DNA of 12,117 nucleotides from Aquirhabdus sp. Its GTDB lineage: Bacteria > Pseudomonadota > Gammaproteobacteria > Pseudomonadales > Moraxellaceae. Below the pieces are notes generated by a model. The model was not told the DNA's origin and made no database searches. It saw nothing but the letters and a program-made list of their open reading frames with translations. Of the stretch, positions 1 through 5,826 are shown piece by piece (position 1 is the first letter of the stretch; each line of letters begins with the position of its first letter). Location of the stretch: assembly GCA_030152425.1 (NCBI GenBank), contig JASLJP010000029.1:1-12117 (forward strand). Direction: 5' to 3'. The position numbers were made by a program, and so were the translations under genes.

Positions 1-506
1 AGCTCGACCTGTGCCGTGGCGGCTTTATTGGCCATCAGCGCCAGTGCGTGGGCTTCGAGATCGGGATTTTGTTGTTTGGCGAGGATCAATTGTCCCAGAC
101 GGGCGCTAAACGCCCCGCAACTGACGCTGTGCCACGCTTCGCAGGCATGCAGGACGCGGTACAGGTCATTGGACAGTGCCACGGTTTTGCCGTCTTGCGC
201 CGGATGGTTGAGCGCGCTGATTTCGCTATCGGATCGATAGGTGCTGAGGATCTGGTCGAGGCGGGCAATCTCCCGAGTGGCCGCGGCATAGGCCTGCGCC
301 GCCTGCGCATAGCTGCCACCAACCACCACCATATCGAGCGAGGTGCCCAGAATATGATCTTGATGAAAACGATGGCTGGCGGCCACTGCCGGCTGAGTCA
401 GTTGCTGGCTGGGACGTGCGGACTCTGCGTGTACGGTCATTGCACCACTTAGGCCAGTGAGCGCGAGGATCTGCAACACCAATGGGCGTAAGACGAAATG
501 CGGCAT
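1..506 (-). CDS. apbE: FAD:protein FMN transferase (ApbE family), 5' part only
   Basis: The gene starts with ATG at 506 on the minus strand and runs off the left edge, so only about 168 N-terminal residues are present; the family is usually about 300-350. ApbE enzymes transfer FMN from FAD to a Ser/Thr of periplasmic or membrane proteins. An N-terminal hydrophobic stretch (VLQILALTGLSGAM) followed by HAES looks like a Sec signal peptide. The mature part begins with the ApbE hallmarks: GTSLDMVVVG, then EIARLDQILSTYRSDSEISALN, then a segment ending VLHACEAWHSVSCGAFSARLG. These match the family's typical start (GT...; LD..LS.Y...SE+S.LN; W...S.GAF). The catalytic C-terminal part is outside the window. 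It is divergent from a DUF4198-like gene, a pairing known in iron-responsive flavinylation loci. The upstream Fur-like box overlaps a candidate promoter for this gene. The family call is firm; the protein it flavinylates is unknown. Confidence 0.85.
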   Translation of the reverse strand, partial: MPHFVLRPLVLQILALTGLSGAMTVHAESARPSQQLTQPAVAASHRFHQDHILGTSLDMVVVGGSYAQAAQAYAAATREIARLDQILSTYRSDSEISALNHPAQDGKTVALSNDLYRVLHACEAWHSVSCGAFSARLGQLILAKQQNPDLEAHALALMANKAATAQVE

Positions 507-684
507 GATGGATGACTCCGTACGGGCAGATGATATTCAAAGGTGATGCGTAGATGTCGCGCTGAGCGCGCGGGTGTTGCGTAGACGTGTATTGCGCGCG
601 CGAGGCCGACAGCAAATATACACAGGATCCATGTCCTTAGGGGGCGTCCGGCAGGGAAAACGATCCCTGCGACGTCGTTTGAGA

Positions 685-713
685 ATAGTATTGCAATTGA
701 GAGTGATTATCAA
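685..713 (-). promoter_or_regulatory. Candidate apbE promoter
   Basis: Read on the minus strand, TTGATA (713-708, 5 of 6 to the sigma-70 -35 consensus) is separated by exactly 17 bases from TACTAT (690-685, 4 of 6 to the -10). The Fur-like box covers nearly all of the spacer and the -35, so a bound repressor would block it. The predicted start of transcription lies about 170 bases upstream of the apbE ATG. This is an inference from motif spacing only. Confidence 0.45.
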
Positions 714-720
714 CTATTGA
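691..720 (+). promoter_or_regulatory. Fur box and candidate promoter of the DUF4198-like gene
   Basis: The 19-mer at 693-711 (GCAATTGAGAGTGATTATC) matches the classic Fur consensus GATAATGATAATCATTATC at 13 of 19 positions. The same sequence with one change recurs in front of tonB. On the plus strand a -35-like TTGCAA (691-696) and a weak -10-like TATTGA (715-720) flank it with an 18-base spacer, the same layout as in the tonB promoter. The repetition in front of two iron-type transcription units is the main support; the -10 here is poor. Confidence 0.6.
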
Positions 721-808
721 TTAAGGCGGCGGCTTTCGCTACGCTGCCCCTATTCGTTCGCTATTCTCGTCCTCATCTGCAGGCCGTCTGTATACTGGAG
801 TGTCCCTC

Positions 809-1777
809 ATGTCTCGCCATCTGTTGTCTACGCCCGTGCGCCATTGTGCTGCCGCCTTGTTGAGCAGCGCCGTATTGCTCGCGCCTGGTGCGTATGCAGC
901 CAGTCCGTTTTTGCTGCCGGATCAGTTCGATATCGATGCCCGCACCAATAGCATCGCCATCCAAAGCGGGATCGCCGGGGACAAATTTTTTGTCTCTAGC
1001 CGCAATTTTAAAACCGACTACCAGATCCAGAGTCCAGACGGCGCGACCAGCGCACTGACCGCCACCGCCACGCTGACCAAGTTTAACGTGGTCGAGACCG
1101 ATGTCAGCAAATCGGGGACCTATCGCATCCAAACCAGCAACACCGCCCTGCTGCCGACTCGTTATGCCCAGATCGACGGCCAGTGGCTGCGCGTCATGCC
1201 CCCGCGCCCGATGGCCGACAAGCCAGCGGATAAGCCTGCTGCCACTCAGGCCAACCCCGACAAACACGCCGAACATAACAAGCCCCCCAAAGACGGCGTC
1301 GGCACGGCGAAACCGGATGCGCCCCTCAAAGCACCGACCTCTATCCGCGCCGAGCTGCTGCCCAGTGATGCCAAAGTCATCACCAGCAATACTTTAAACA
1401 GCGCCGTGGCCTATATGACCAAGGGCGCACCGACAGCGCTGGCCGACTTCAGTGGCAAGGGCTTTGAAGTGCGTCCGGTCACTCATCCGAGCGAAGTCTA
1501 TGTCACCGACGGCTTGCGCGTCGCAGTACGTCAGGATGGCAAGCCAGTGGCTGGTCTCACCCTGAATGTCACACGCGGTGCCAGTGGCTATGACAAAGAC
1601 GCCAAACGTGAGCGTCCCAACGTGGTGACCGATGCGCAGGGCATCGCCAGCGTACGCTTTGATGAGCCGGGCGTGTATCTGATCAGCACGCTCTACCCTG
1701 CAGCCAACCCTGACCGCAGTGTGCAACCCGCGACAGAGGTGGTGAACTTTGGCCTGACCGTCGAAGTCGCGCCTTAA
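809..1777 (+). CDS. Exported DUF4198-like (NikM-type) periplasmic protein
   Basis: A 322-residue secreted protein. ATG at 809 is chosen over the in-frame GTG at 800 because GGAG (797-800) sits 8 bases before it. Residues 1 to about 30 form a Sec signal peptide (hydrophobic AALLSSAVLLAPG, then a likely AYA/AS cleavage site). The mature protein has a beta-rich N-terminal part (FLLPDQFDIDA...FFVSSRNFKTDYQI), then a flexible Lys/Pro/Asp/His-rich linker (roughly residues 133-180), then a C-terminal part with VYVTDGLRVAVRQDGKPVAGLTL and VVTDAQGIASVRFDEPGVYLIST. That C-terminal pattern is typical of DUF4198 and related Ig-like domains. DUF4198 proteins occur with ApbE, PepSY and DUF2271 genes in periplasmic flavin/iron loci; here ApbE is divergent and the others are not visible. 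It probably acts in the periplasm under iron limitation. The exact role is unknown. Confidence 0.7.
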   Translation: MSRHLLSTPVRHCAAALLSSAVLLAPGAYAASPFLLPDQFDIDARTNSIAIQSGIAGDKFFVSSRNFKTDYQIQSPDGATSALTATATLTKFNVVETDVSKSGTYRIQTSNTALLPTRYAQIDGQWLRVMPPRPMADKPADKPAATQANPDKHAEHNKPPKDGVGTAKPDAPLKAPTSIRAELLPSDAKVITSNTLNSAVAYMTKGAPTALADFSGKGFEVRPVTHPSEVYVTDGLRVAVRQDGKPVAGLTLNVTRGASGYDKDAKRERPNVVTDAQGIASVRFDEPGVYLISTLYPAANPDRSVQPATEVVNFGLTVEVAP

Positions 1778-1905
1778 ACGCCGGAGTAAGTGCGGGATCG
1801 CTGCTGTGCACAGGTGTTGTCCACCGCAGCAAGATTGATCATAATGTTCAGGAGGTACGCTTAAAGTCGGCGACCTACGCCAAGGCTATGGACGGTCTTT
1901 TGGTC

Positions 1906-1911
1906 TATAAT
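1906..1911 (+). promoter_or_regulatory. -10 box of the acyltransferase gene
   Basis: A perfect TATAAT lies 48 bases upstream of the chosen ATG. No convincing -35 is visible at 16-18 bases. Its position means that the upstream in-frame ATG at 1888 would lie before the transcription start, which supports the shorter protein. Confidence 0.45.
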
Positions 1912-1959
1912 CGGGTGGTTAGCGTTACCCGACCAGCTTACCGAATCCTGAGGTTCAAG

Positions 1960-2589
1960 ATGACGCAGAAGTTTACCCTCCCTACGCTCGGTGATCAGAC
2001 GCCCCAGCGCGGTACCAAAAGCAGCCGCCGTTTCTGGGCGACCCTGTTGCAGCTCAAAGGTTGGCGTGTGATCGGCGAAGTGCCCAATGTGCCCAAAGCG
2101 ATTCTCATCGCGGCACCGCATACCTCCAATGAAGACGGCTTTATCGGGGTCGGCATCTGCATGGCACTGGGGCTAGACCTGCACATCATGATCAAAGATG
2201 CGATCTATCGTCCGCCACTGCGCAAGTTTCTTGATTGGGTCGGGATGATTCCGGTTGATCGTCAGTCGGCCAATGGGCTGGTCGAGCAGACCTGCGAGGT
2301 GTTTAACAGCCGCGAAAAAGTGTGGATCGGGATCGCGCCTGAAGGAACGCGCCATACGGCCGAGAGCCTCAAGAGCGGTTTTTATCGCATCGCCCATGCG
2401 GCAGGGGTACCCATCGTCCTCTACGGTTATGACTACGACCATAAGCAAGGTAAATTTCTGGGCGTTTTTGAGCCGAGCGGTGATTTTGAGGCAGATTTGC
2501 CCAAGATTCTTGCGTATTATGCCGAGACGTCGCCAGCCGACCCCTCGCGTTTGTCGATCCCACTACGCACCGTGATAAAACGCGCATAA
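1960..2589 (+). CDS. Lysophospholipid/glycerol acyltransferase (PlsC-like LPLAT family)
   Basis: A 209-residue acyltransferase of the PlsC-like superfamily, which moves acyl chains from acyl-ACP or acyl-CoA to a lysophospholipid or related acceptor at the inner membrane. The start at 1960 is set by TGAGG (1949-1953) and by a TATAAT at 1906-1911 that makes the upstream ATG at 1888 unlikely. The catalytic HX4D motif is HTSNED (His54, Asp59). Block II is GMIPVDRQS (95-103) and block III is APEGTR (126-131), followed by KSGFYRIAHAAGVPIV. No signal peptide or strong membrane helix is seen. The short, soluble-looking layout resembles the small LPLAT group common in Acinetobacter rather than full-length PlsC. 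The substrate cannot be told from sequence. The next gene, 52 bases downstream, is a patatin-type lipoprotein, so lipid remodelling is a possible common theme. Confidence 0.85.
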   Translation: MTQKFTLPTLGDQTPQRGTKSSRRFWATLLQLKGWRVIGEVPNVPKAILIAAPHTSNEDGFIGVGICMALGLDLHIMIKDAIYRPPLRKFLDWVGMIPVDRQSANGLVEQTCEVFNSREKVWIGIAPEGTRHTAESLKSGFYRIAHAAGVPIVLYGYDYDHKQGKFLGVFEPSGDFEADLPKILAYYAETSPADPSRLSIPLRTVIKRA

Positions 2590-2641
2590 TCTGTCAGAAT
2601 CTACGACTCCACATTCTGTTCTAGTCTGAGTACGCCTTGCC

Positions 2642-3595
2642 ATGTCCAAATTTGCCGTGACACCCCCCGCCGTTCGTCCCACAACCGGACTGTGGGCAGC
2701 CATGGGGTTCGGCCTGGCACTGCTGACGGCAGGCTGTACCACGCCTGTGGTCACACCGCCGACCCCGACCGTCCAGCCGCGTCCGCCAGTCATCGCCTTG
2801 GCCTTGGGCGGTGGCGGTGCGAAAGGGTTTGCTCATGTCGGCGTGATTAAAGTACTCGAATCCCATGGTATCCGTCCGCTGATCATCACTGGCACCAGCG
2901 CGGGCAGCTTTGTCGGCAGCCTGTATGCCAGCGGCATGAGCGCCTATCAGTTGCAAGAAACCTCGCTGGCGCTGCAGGAGGTCGATATCCGTGATATGAC
3001 CCTGAGCAGCCAAGGCTTTCTGATCGGCCAAAAACTGCAGGACTATGTCAATCTGCAAGTCAAACAGCGCCCAATCGAGCAGTTGCCGATCCGCTTTGCC
3101 GCAGTGGCGACCCAGCTGGATAGCGGTGCCAAGACCGTATTTACCCGTGGCAATACCGGTCAGGCCGTACGTGCATCGTGCAGTATTCCCAATGTCTTTA
3201 TCCCCGCCCTGATCGGGGGCAAGAAATACGTCGATGGCGGACTGGTCAGTCCGATTCCGGTCAGTGCTGCACGCGATATGGGGGCGGACATCGTCATCGC
3301 CGTGGATATCTCGGCACGTCCCAAGCCGGGGCAGACCAGCAATGCCTTTAGTGTCTTTGACCAAACCCTGAATATCATGGGCAAACAGGGCATCGACAAA
3401 GAGCTGGCCGGTGCTGACGTGATCATCCAGCCCAATGTCGGCAATGTCGGCGTACTCGATCTCAACAGCCGCCAGCAGAGTATCCTCGAAGGCGAGCGCG
3501 CCGCCCAAGCCCAGCTCAAAGCCATCGACCGCGTGCTGACCCAGTTTAAAGCCTCACCCGCTGCCCTGACCCCGCGGCTCAAACCCCGGATCTAA
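2642..3595 (+). CDS. Patatin-like phospholipase family lipoprotein (RssA-like)
   Basis: A 317-residue patatin-family serine hydrolase. The N-terminus has a lipoprotein signal with lipobox LTAGC (Cys32), followed by a Pro/Thr-rich tether, so the enzyme is probably anchored in a membrane facing the periplasm. The patatin motifs are complete: oxyanion glycine loop GGGGAKGFAHVG (56-67), nucleophile elbow GTSAGS (Ser86) and catalytic aspartate DGG (Asp198). The family hydrolyses acyl ester bonds of phospholipids or acyl-lipids with a Ser-Asp dyad. The domain up to about residue 210 resembles the RssA/YchK group. The start lacks a clear Shine-Dalgarno, but it gives the full lipoprotein signal; an internal ATG at 2702 would leave no basic N-region. 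It may be co-transcribed with the acyltransferase and ends before a strong terminator. Natural substrate unknown. Confidence 0.88.
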   Translation: MSKFAVTPPAVRPTTGLWAAMGFGLALLTAGCTTPVVTPPTPTVQPRPPVIALALGGGGAKGFAHVGVIKVLESHGIRPLIITGTSAGSFVGSLYASGMSAYQLQETSLALQEVDIRDMTLSSQGFLIGQKLQDYVNLQVKQRPIEQLPIRFAAVATQLDSGAKTVFTRGNTGQAVRASCSIPNVFIPALIGGKKYVDGGLVSPIPVSAARDMGADIVIAVDISARPKPGQTSNAFSVFDQTLNIMGKQGIDKELAGADVIIQPNVGNVGVLDLNSRQQSILEGERAAQAQLKAIDRVLTQFKASPAALTPRLKPRI

Positions 3596-3638
3596 GACGG
3601 CACACCCGCGTATGGGTCGACCGCCACCCCCGATAGAT

Positions 3639-3664
3639 AAAAAACCGGCATTGGTCGGTTTTTT
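3639..3664 (+). terminator. Rho-independent terminator after the patatin gene
   Basis: AAAAAACCG (3639-3647) and CGGTTTTTT (3656-3664) form a 9-bp inverted repeat around an 8-base loop, with a run of six T. It lies 43 bases after the patatin stop codon. The A-run on the left means it could also work on the other strand. Confidence 0.85.
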
Positions 3665-3681
3665 AATGACATGAAATTGCA

Positions 3682-3693
3682 ATGTTATAACAT
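3682..3693. promoter_or_regulatory. Zur-like palindrome upstream of tonB
   Basis: ATGTTATAACAT is a perfect 12-base palindrome. It equals the core of the palindromic Zur (zinc uptake regulator) sites described in some proteobacteria (flanks around ATGTTATAACAT). The gammaproteobacterial form has extra central bases (TGTTATAnTATAACA), so the match is to the shorter type. It lies about 190 bases before the tonB start and some 90 bases before the TATAAT of the tonB promoter. No promoter is evident right at it. Confidence 0.35.
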
Positions 3694-3753
3694 AAATATT
3701 GTGTCGTCATGCAGACGGCCTCGACAGGCTGCATAGGCGAAATGAGAGATAAT

Positions 3754-3783
3754 TTGCAATTGAGAGTGGTTATCATTTATAAT
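3754..3783 (+). promoter_or_regulatory. Fur-controlled tonB-exbB-exbD promoter
   Basis: A -35-like TTGCAA (3754-3759) and a perfect -10 TATAAT (3778-3783) are 18 bases apart. The spacer is filled by a Fur-like 19-mer (3756-3774, GCAATTGAGAGTGGTTATC; 12 of 19 to the consensus). Upstream GAGATAAT adds a possible second half-site. Repressor binding between -35 and -10 is the usual arrangement at Fur-repressed tonB promoters. The leader to the ATG is about 84 bases. Confidence 0.7.
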
Positions 3784-3873
3784 GCGCGCAGATTTTGTAC
3801 TTGCATCTTTGTGCAGGTTACAGCGCATATGTTTATCTAACGCGCCCGTCAGGTACTGTTTTTGAGGTTGGAT

Positions 3874-4620
3874 ATGTCTACTGCACTGTTAAGTACGACG
3901 CAGCGCCCCATAGGAACTGAACTCAATATGCCGATGGAACGGCACGCGCGCCTAAGCCCCCGTTTGCTCATCGTCCTCGTTGCGGTGCTGGTGCTGCATG
4001 CGCTGACCCTCGTGGTGCTGGCGCTCATGCCGCCACCGCCCAAGCGCGTACCCATCGCTAAACCCATCGCGGTTCGTCTGATCAGCATCGTGCCCGATGC
4101 ACCGAAGCCGAAACCAGAGCCACCCAAGCCAGTGGTCAAGCCCAAGCTGGTGCCGATCGTCAAAGATTTGCCGAAACCGAAACCCTTACCCATTCTGGTC
4201 GCCCCGAAATCTGCGCCAAGCCCTGTGGTGGTTGCGCCGGTCGAAAAGGTGATTGACAAGACGCCGCCCACCCCGGTGGTCGCAGAGTCCAAGCCTGAGC
4301 CTGTTGAGGTTCGTCCGGCAAAGCCGGAACCCGTTCAGCCGAAGCTGATCGAAGGCGTCTCGTTTATCCGTAAGCCTGCGCCAGTCATTCCGGACAGCGC
4401 CAAGCGCGATGCATTTGAAGGCACGACCATCGTGCATATTCTGGTGAGTGTCGATGGCATGGTACAGACCGCGACGGTCAAGAAGTCATCCGGCAGTGCC
4501 GAGTTAGATCGTGTGGCCGTCTCTGCGGTCAAGAAATCCCTGCTCAAGCCCTACCGGGAGAACGGCGTGGCGATTCCGATCGAAGCCAATGTGCCGATCG
4601 AGTTTAGCATCGGCGATTAA
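3874..4620 (+). CDS. tonB: TonB energy-transducing protein
   Basis: A 248-residue TonB. It spans the periplasm and couples ExbB-ExbD proton flow to outer-membrane TonB-dependent receptors for siderophores, haem or metals. ATG at 3874 is preferred over the in-frame TTG codons at 3862 and 3868 because GAGG (3864-3867) then has a 6-base spacing. A cytoplasmic tail of about 30 residues precedes one membrane helix (about 31-52) that contains the conserved His (His42). The Ser usually four residues before it is Val here. Residues 53-157 are a long Pro-Lys/Pro-Glu repeat spacer. The C-terminal domain (about 160-248) has VHILVSVDGMVQTATVKKSSG, AVSAVKKSLLKPYRENG and a final VPIEFSI strand, as in TonB C-terminal domains. 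It is first in an operon with exbB and exbD under a Fur-type promoter. Confidence 0.93.
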   Translation: MSTALLSTTQRPIGTELNMPMERHARLSPRLLIVLVAVLVLHALTLVVLALMPPPPKRVPIAKPIAVRLISIVPDAPKPKPEPPKPVVKPKLVPIVKDLPKPKPLPILVAPKSAPSPVVVAPVEKVIDKTPPTPVVAESKPEPVEVRPAKPEPVQPKLIEGVSFIRKPAPVIPDSAKRDAFEGTTIVHILVSVDGMVQTATVKKSSGSAELDRVAVSAVKKSLLKPYRENGVAIPIEANVPIEFSIGD

Positions 4621-4627
4621 ACCCCTC

Positions 4628-4646
4628 GCCTGCGACGTACGCAGGC
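4628..4646 (+). other. Intercistronic hairpin between tonB and exbB
   Basis: GCCTGCG (4628-4634) and CGCAGGC (4640-4646) form a perfect 7-bp GC-rich stem with a 5-base loop (ACGTA), starting 8 bases after the tonB stop. No T-run follows, so it is not a standard terminator. It may protect the tonB mRNA end or cause partial termination or processing before exbB. Confidence 0.5.
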
Positions 4647-4729
4647 AGCACACCAATTTAGTGTTACTCTATTTTCATTTTAATCAACTGCCGATCTCAT
4701 GCGGTTGAGCCAATACAAGGGTCGTGGTT

Positions 4730-5344
4730 ATGAACTTTACTGATTTTTGGACACATGCAGATCTCTTGAGCAAATCATTGTCGTTCTTGTTGTTGGTCAT
4801 GTCGATCGCCACATGGACGATTCTGATCCTGCGTGTCCTCGCCACCCGCCAAGCCAGCGTCACCGCGGTCGATGACCTGAATGCTTCGGTGGCCAAGGTT
4901 GCCCAGCAAAGCGCCAATCTCTCGCTGGAGTATCGCCGCGATGTCGCCGAGCAAGCCTTGCTGCAGCAGTTGGCACGCACCCGTAACGACGTCGAGCGCG
5001 GTGTGACCGTACTGGGCACCATCGCCTCGGTCTCGCCGTTTGTGGGTCTGTTTGGTACTGTGTGGGGCATCTTCCATGCGCTGGCCAATATCGGTCAAAC
5101 CGGCCAAGCGGGTCTGGCGCAGGTCGCAGGTCCAGTTGGCGAAGCACTGATCATGACCGGTCTGGGTCTGGCGGTGGCGATCCCGGCGGTACTGGCGTAT
5201 AACCTTTGCGTGCGCATCAACCGCGTGCTGGTCAACAAACTGCATGACCAAGCCCACTCCCTGCTGGTTGCCGAGCTGCTGTCTACCCCTGCGACAGGCA
5301 GTGACCTGCCTGCGGCCAAGCATCTGCTTGGAGGCCAAATCTAA
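4730..5344 (+). CDS. exbB: Proton channel subunit ExbB (MotA/TolQ/ExbB family)
   Basis: A 204-residue inner-membrane protein. With ExbD it forms the proton-driven motor that energises TonB. ATG at 4730 is chosen over GTG at 4724 because AAGG (4717-4720) is then 9 bases away. Three helices are visible: about 16-36 (LSFLLLVMSIATWTILILRVL), a second from about 93 containing the family signature VSPFVGLFGTVWGI (101-114), and a third with GEALIMTGLGLAVAIPAVLAYN (137-158), including the conserved Glu138 and Thr143. The cytoplasmic loop between helix 1 and helix 2 is of normal size. TolQ is the main alternative, but the tonB and exbD neighbours settle ExbB. The stop codon overlaps the exbD start. 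Confidence 0.92.
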   Translation: MNFTDFWTHADLLSKSLSFLLLVMSIATWTILILRVLATRQASVTAVDDLNASVAKVAQQSANLSLEYRRDVAEQALLQQLARTRNDVERGVTVLGTIASVSPFVGLFGTVWGIFHALANIGQTGQAGLAQVAGPVGEALIMTGLGLAVAIPAVLAYNLCVRINRVLVNKLHDQAHSLLVAELLSTPATGSDLPAAKHLLGGQI

Positions 5345-5754
5345 TGGGTTTCCATTTAGGGGACGACCAAGACCAAGGCATGAGCGAGATCAATCTGATC
5401 CCGCTGATCGACATCATGCTGGTACTCATGATCATCTTTTTGGTCACCGCAACCATCGTCAATCCTGCGGTCAAGCTCAACCTGCCGAAAGCCGATGCCC
5501 AAGTGCAGCCTGATCCACCCGTGGTGGTCACGCTGAGTATCGACGCCAAAGGTGTGATCCACTGGAATCAGGATGAAGTGAGTCTGGCCGAAGTCGCCAC
5601 ACGCATGAATGCGGCCGCCCAGCAGCCGACCAAGCCCTCCCTGCATCTGCGCACCGACCGCGAAGCCAAGTACGATACGCTGGCGCAAGTCTTGTCGCGT
5701 GCAAGTGCGGCCGGCCTGACCGATCTGGCCTTTGTCAGCGATCCCGCGCATTGA
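5344..5754 (+). CDS. exbD: TonB-system subunit ExbD
   Basis: A 136-residue ExbD/TolR-family protein and partner of ExbB. A short cytoplasmic N-terminus ends in MSEINLIPLID, leading into one membrane helix that carries the essential proton-binding Asp (Asp23, LIDIMLVLMIIFLV). Residues from about 42 form the periplasmic domain, with VTLSIDAKGVIHWN and a typical end (YDTLAQVLSRASAAGLTDLAFVSDP). Its ATG overlaps the exbB stop as TAATG, which implies translational coupling. A GGAGG Shine-Dalgarno (5330-5334) lies inside the exbB end. Last gene of the tonB operon, followed by a strong terminator. Confidence 0.93.
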   Translation: MGFHLGDDQDQGMSEINLIPLIDIMLVLMIIFLVTATIVNPAVKLNLPKADAQVQPDPPVVVTLSIDAKGVIHWNQDEVSLAEVATRMNAAAQQPTKPSLHLRTDREAKYDTLAQVLSRASAAGLTDLAFVSDPAH

Positions 5755-5769
5755 TCTGATCTGAGCAGC

Positions 5770-5805
5770 AAAAGGCCGTACAGGAGTCCTGTACGGCCTT
5801 TTTTT
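5770..5805 (+). terminator. Strong rho-independent terminator between exbD and the small membrane protein gene
   Basis: AAAAGGCCGTACAGGA pairs with its complement TCCTGTACGGCCTTTT around a minimal loop, giving a stem of about 14-15 bp followed by seven T (5799-5805). It lies 16 bases after the exbD stop. With four A on the left, it may also serve the converging minus-strand gene that ends at 5827. Confidence 0.92.
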
Positions 5806-5826
5806 ATGCGCGGGAGCGACGGGGGC

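Larger units (their letters stand above)
507..808. other. Divergent intergenic region between apbE and the DUF4198-like gene
   Basis: This 302-base gene-free stretch separates two divergent genes. It holds one Fur-like box (693-711) overlapping candidate promoters in both directions. It also holds a long (about 170 nt) presumed leader on the apbE side with a degenerate 16-base direct repeat (542-557 and 573-588, 14 of 16 identical), and an AGGCCGTCTG motif (781-790) just before the plus-strand gene. I see no tRNA and no convincing small gene. Confidence 0.6.

Noticed and set aside
226..615. Minus-strand frame of 129 codons overlapping the start of apbE
   Set aside because: It is in a different frame from the apbE product, which carries the recognisable family motifs and a signal peptide. 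This one has no domain signal.
2621..3508. Long minus-strand reading frame (295 codons) opposite the patatin gene
   Set aside because: The plus-strand frame has complete patatin motifs and a lipoprotein signal. The antisense frame shows no recognisable domain and is a GC-driven shadow.
4074..4330. Repetitive CCGAAACC/CCAAGCC-like DNA as a possible repeat array
   Set aside because: The periodicity follows from Pro-Lys and Pro-Glu codons of the TonB spacer. It is a coding repeat, not a separate DNA element or CRISPR.
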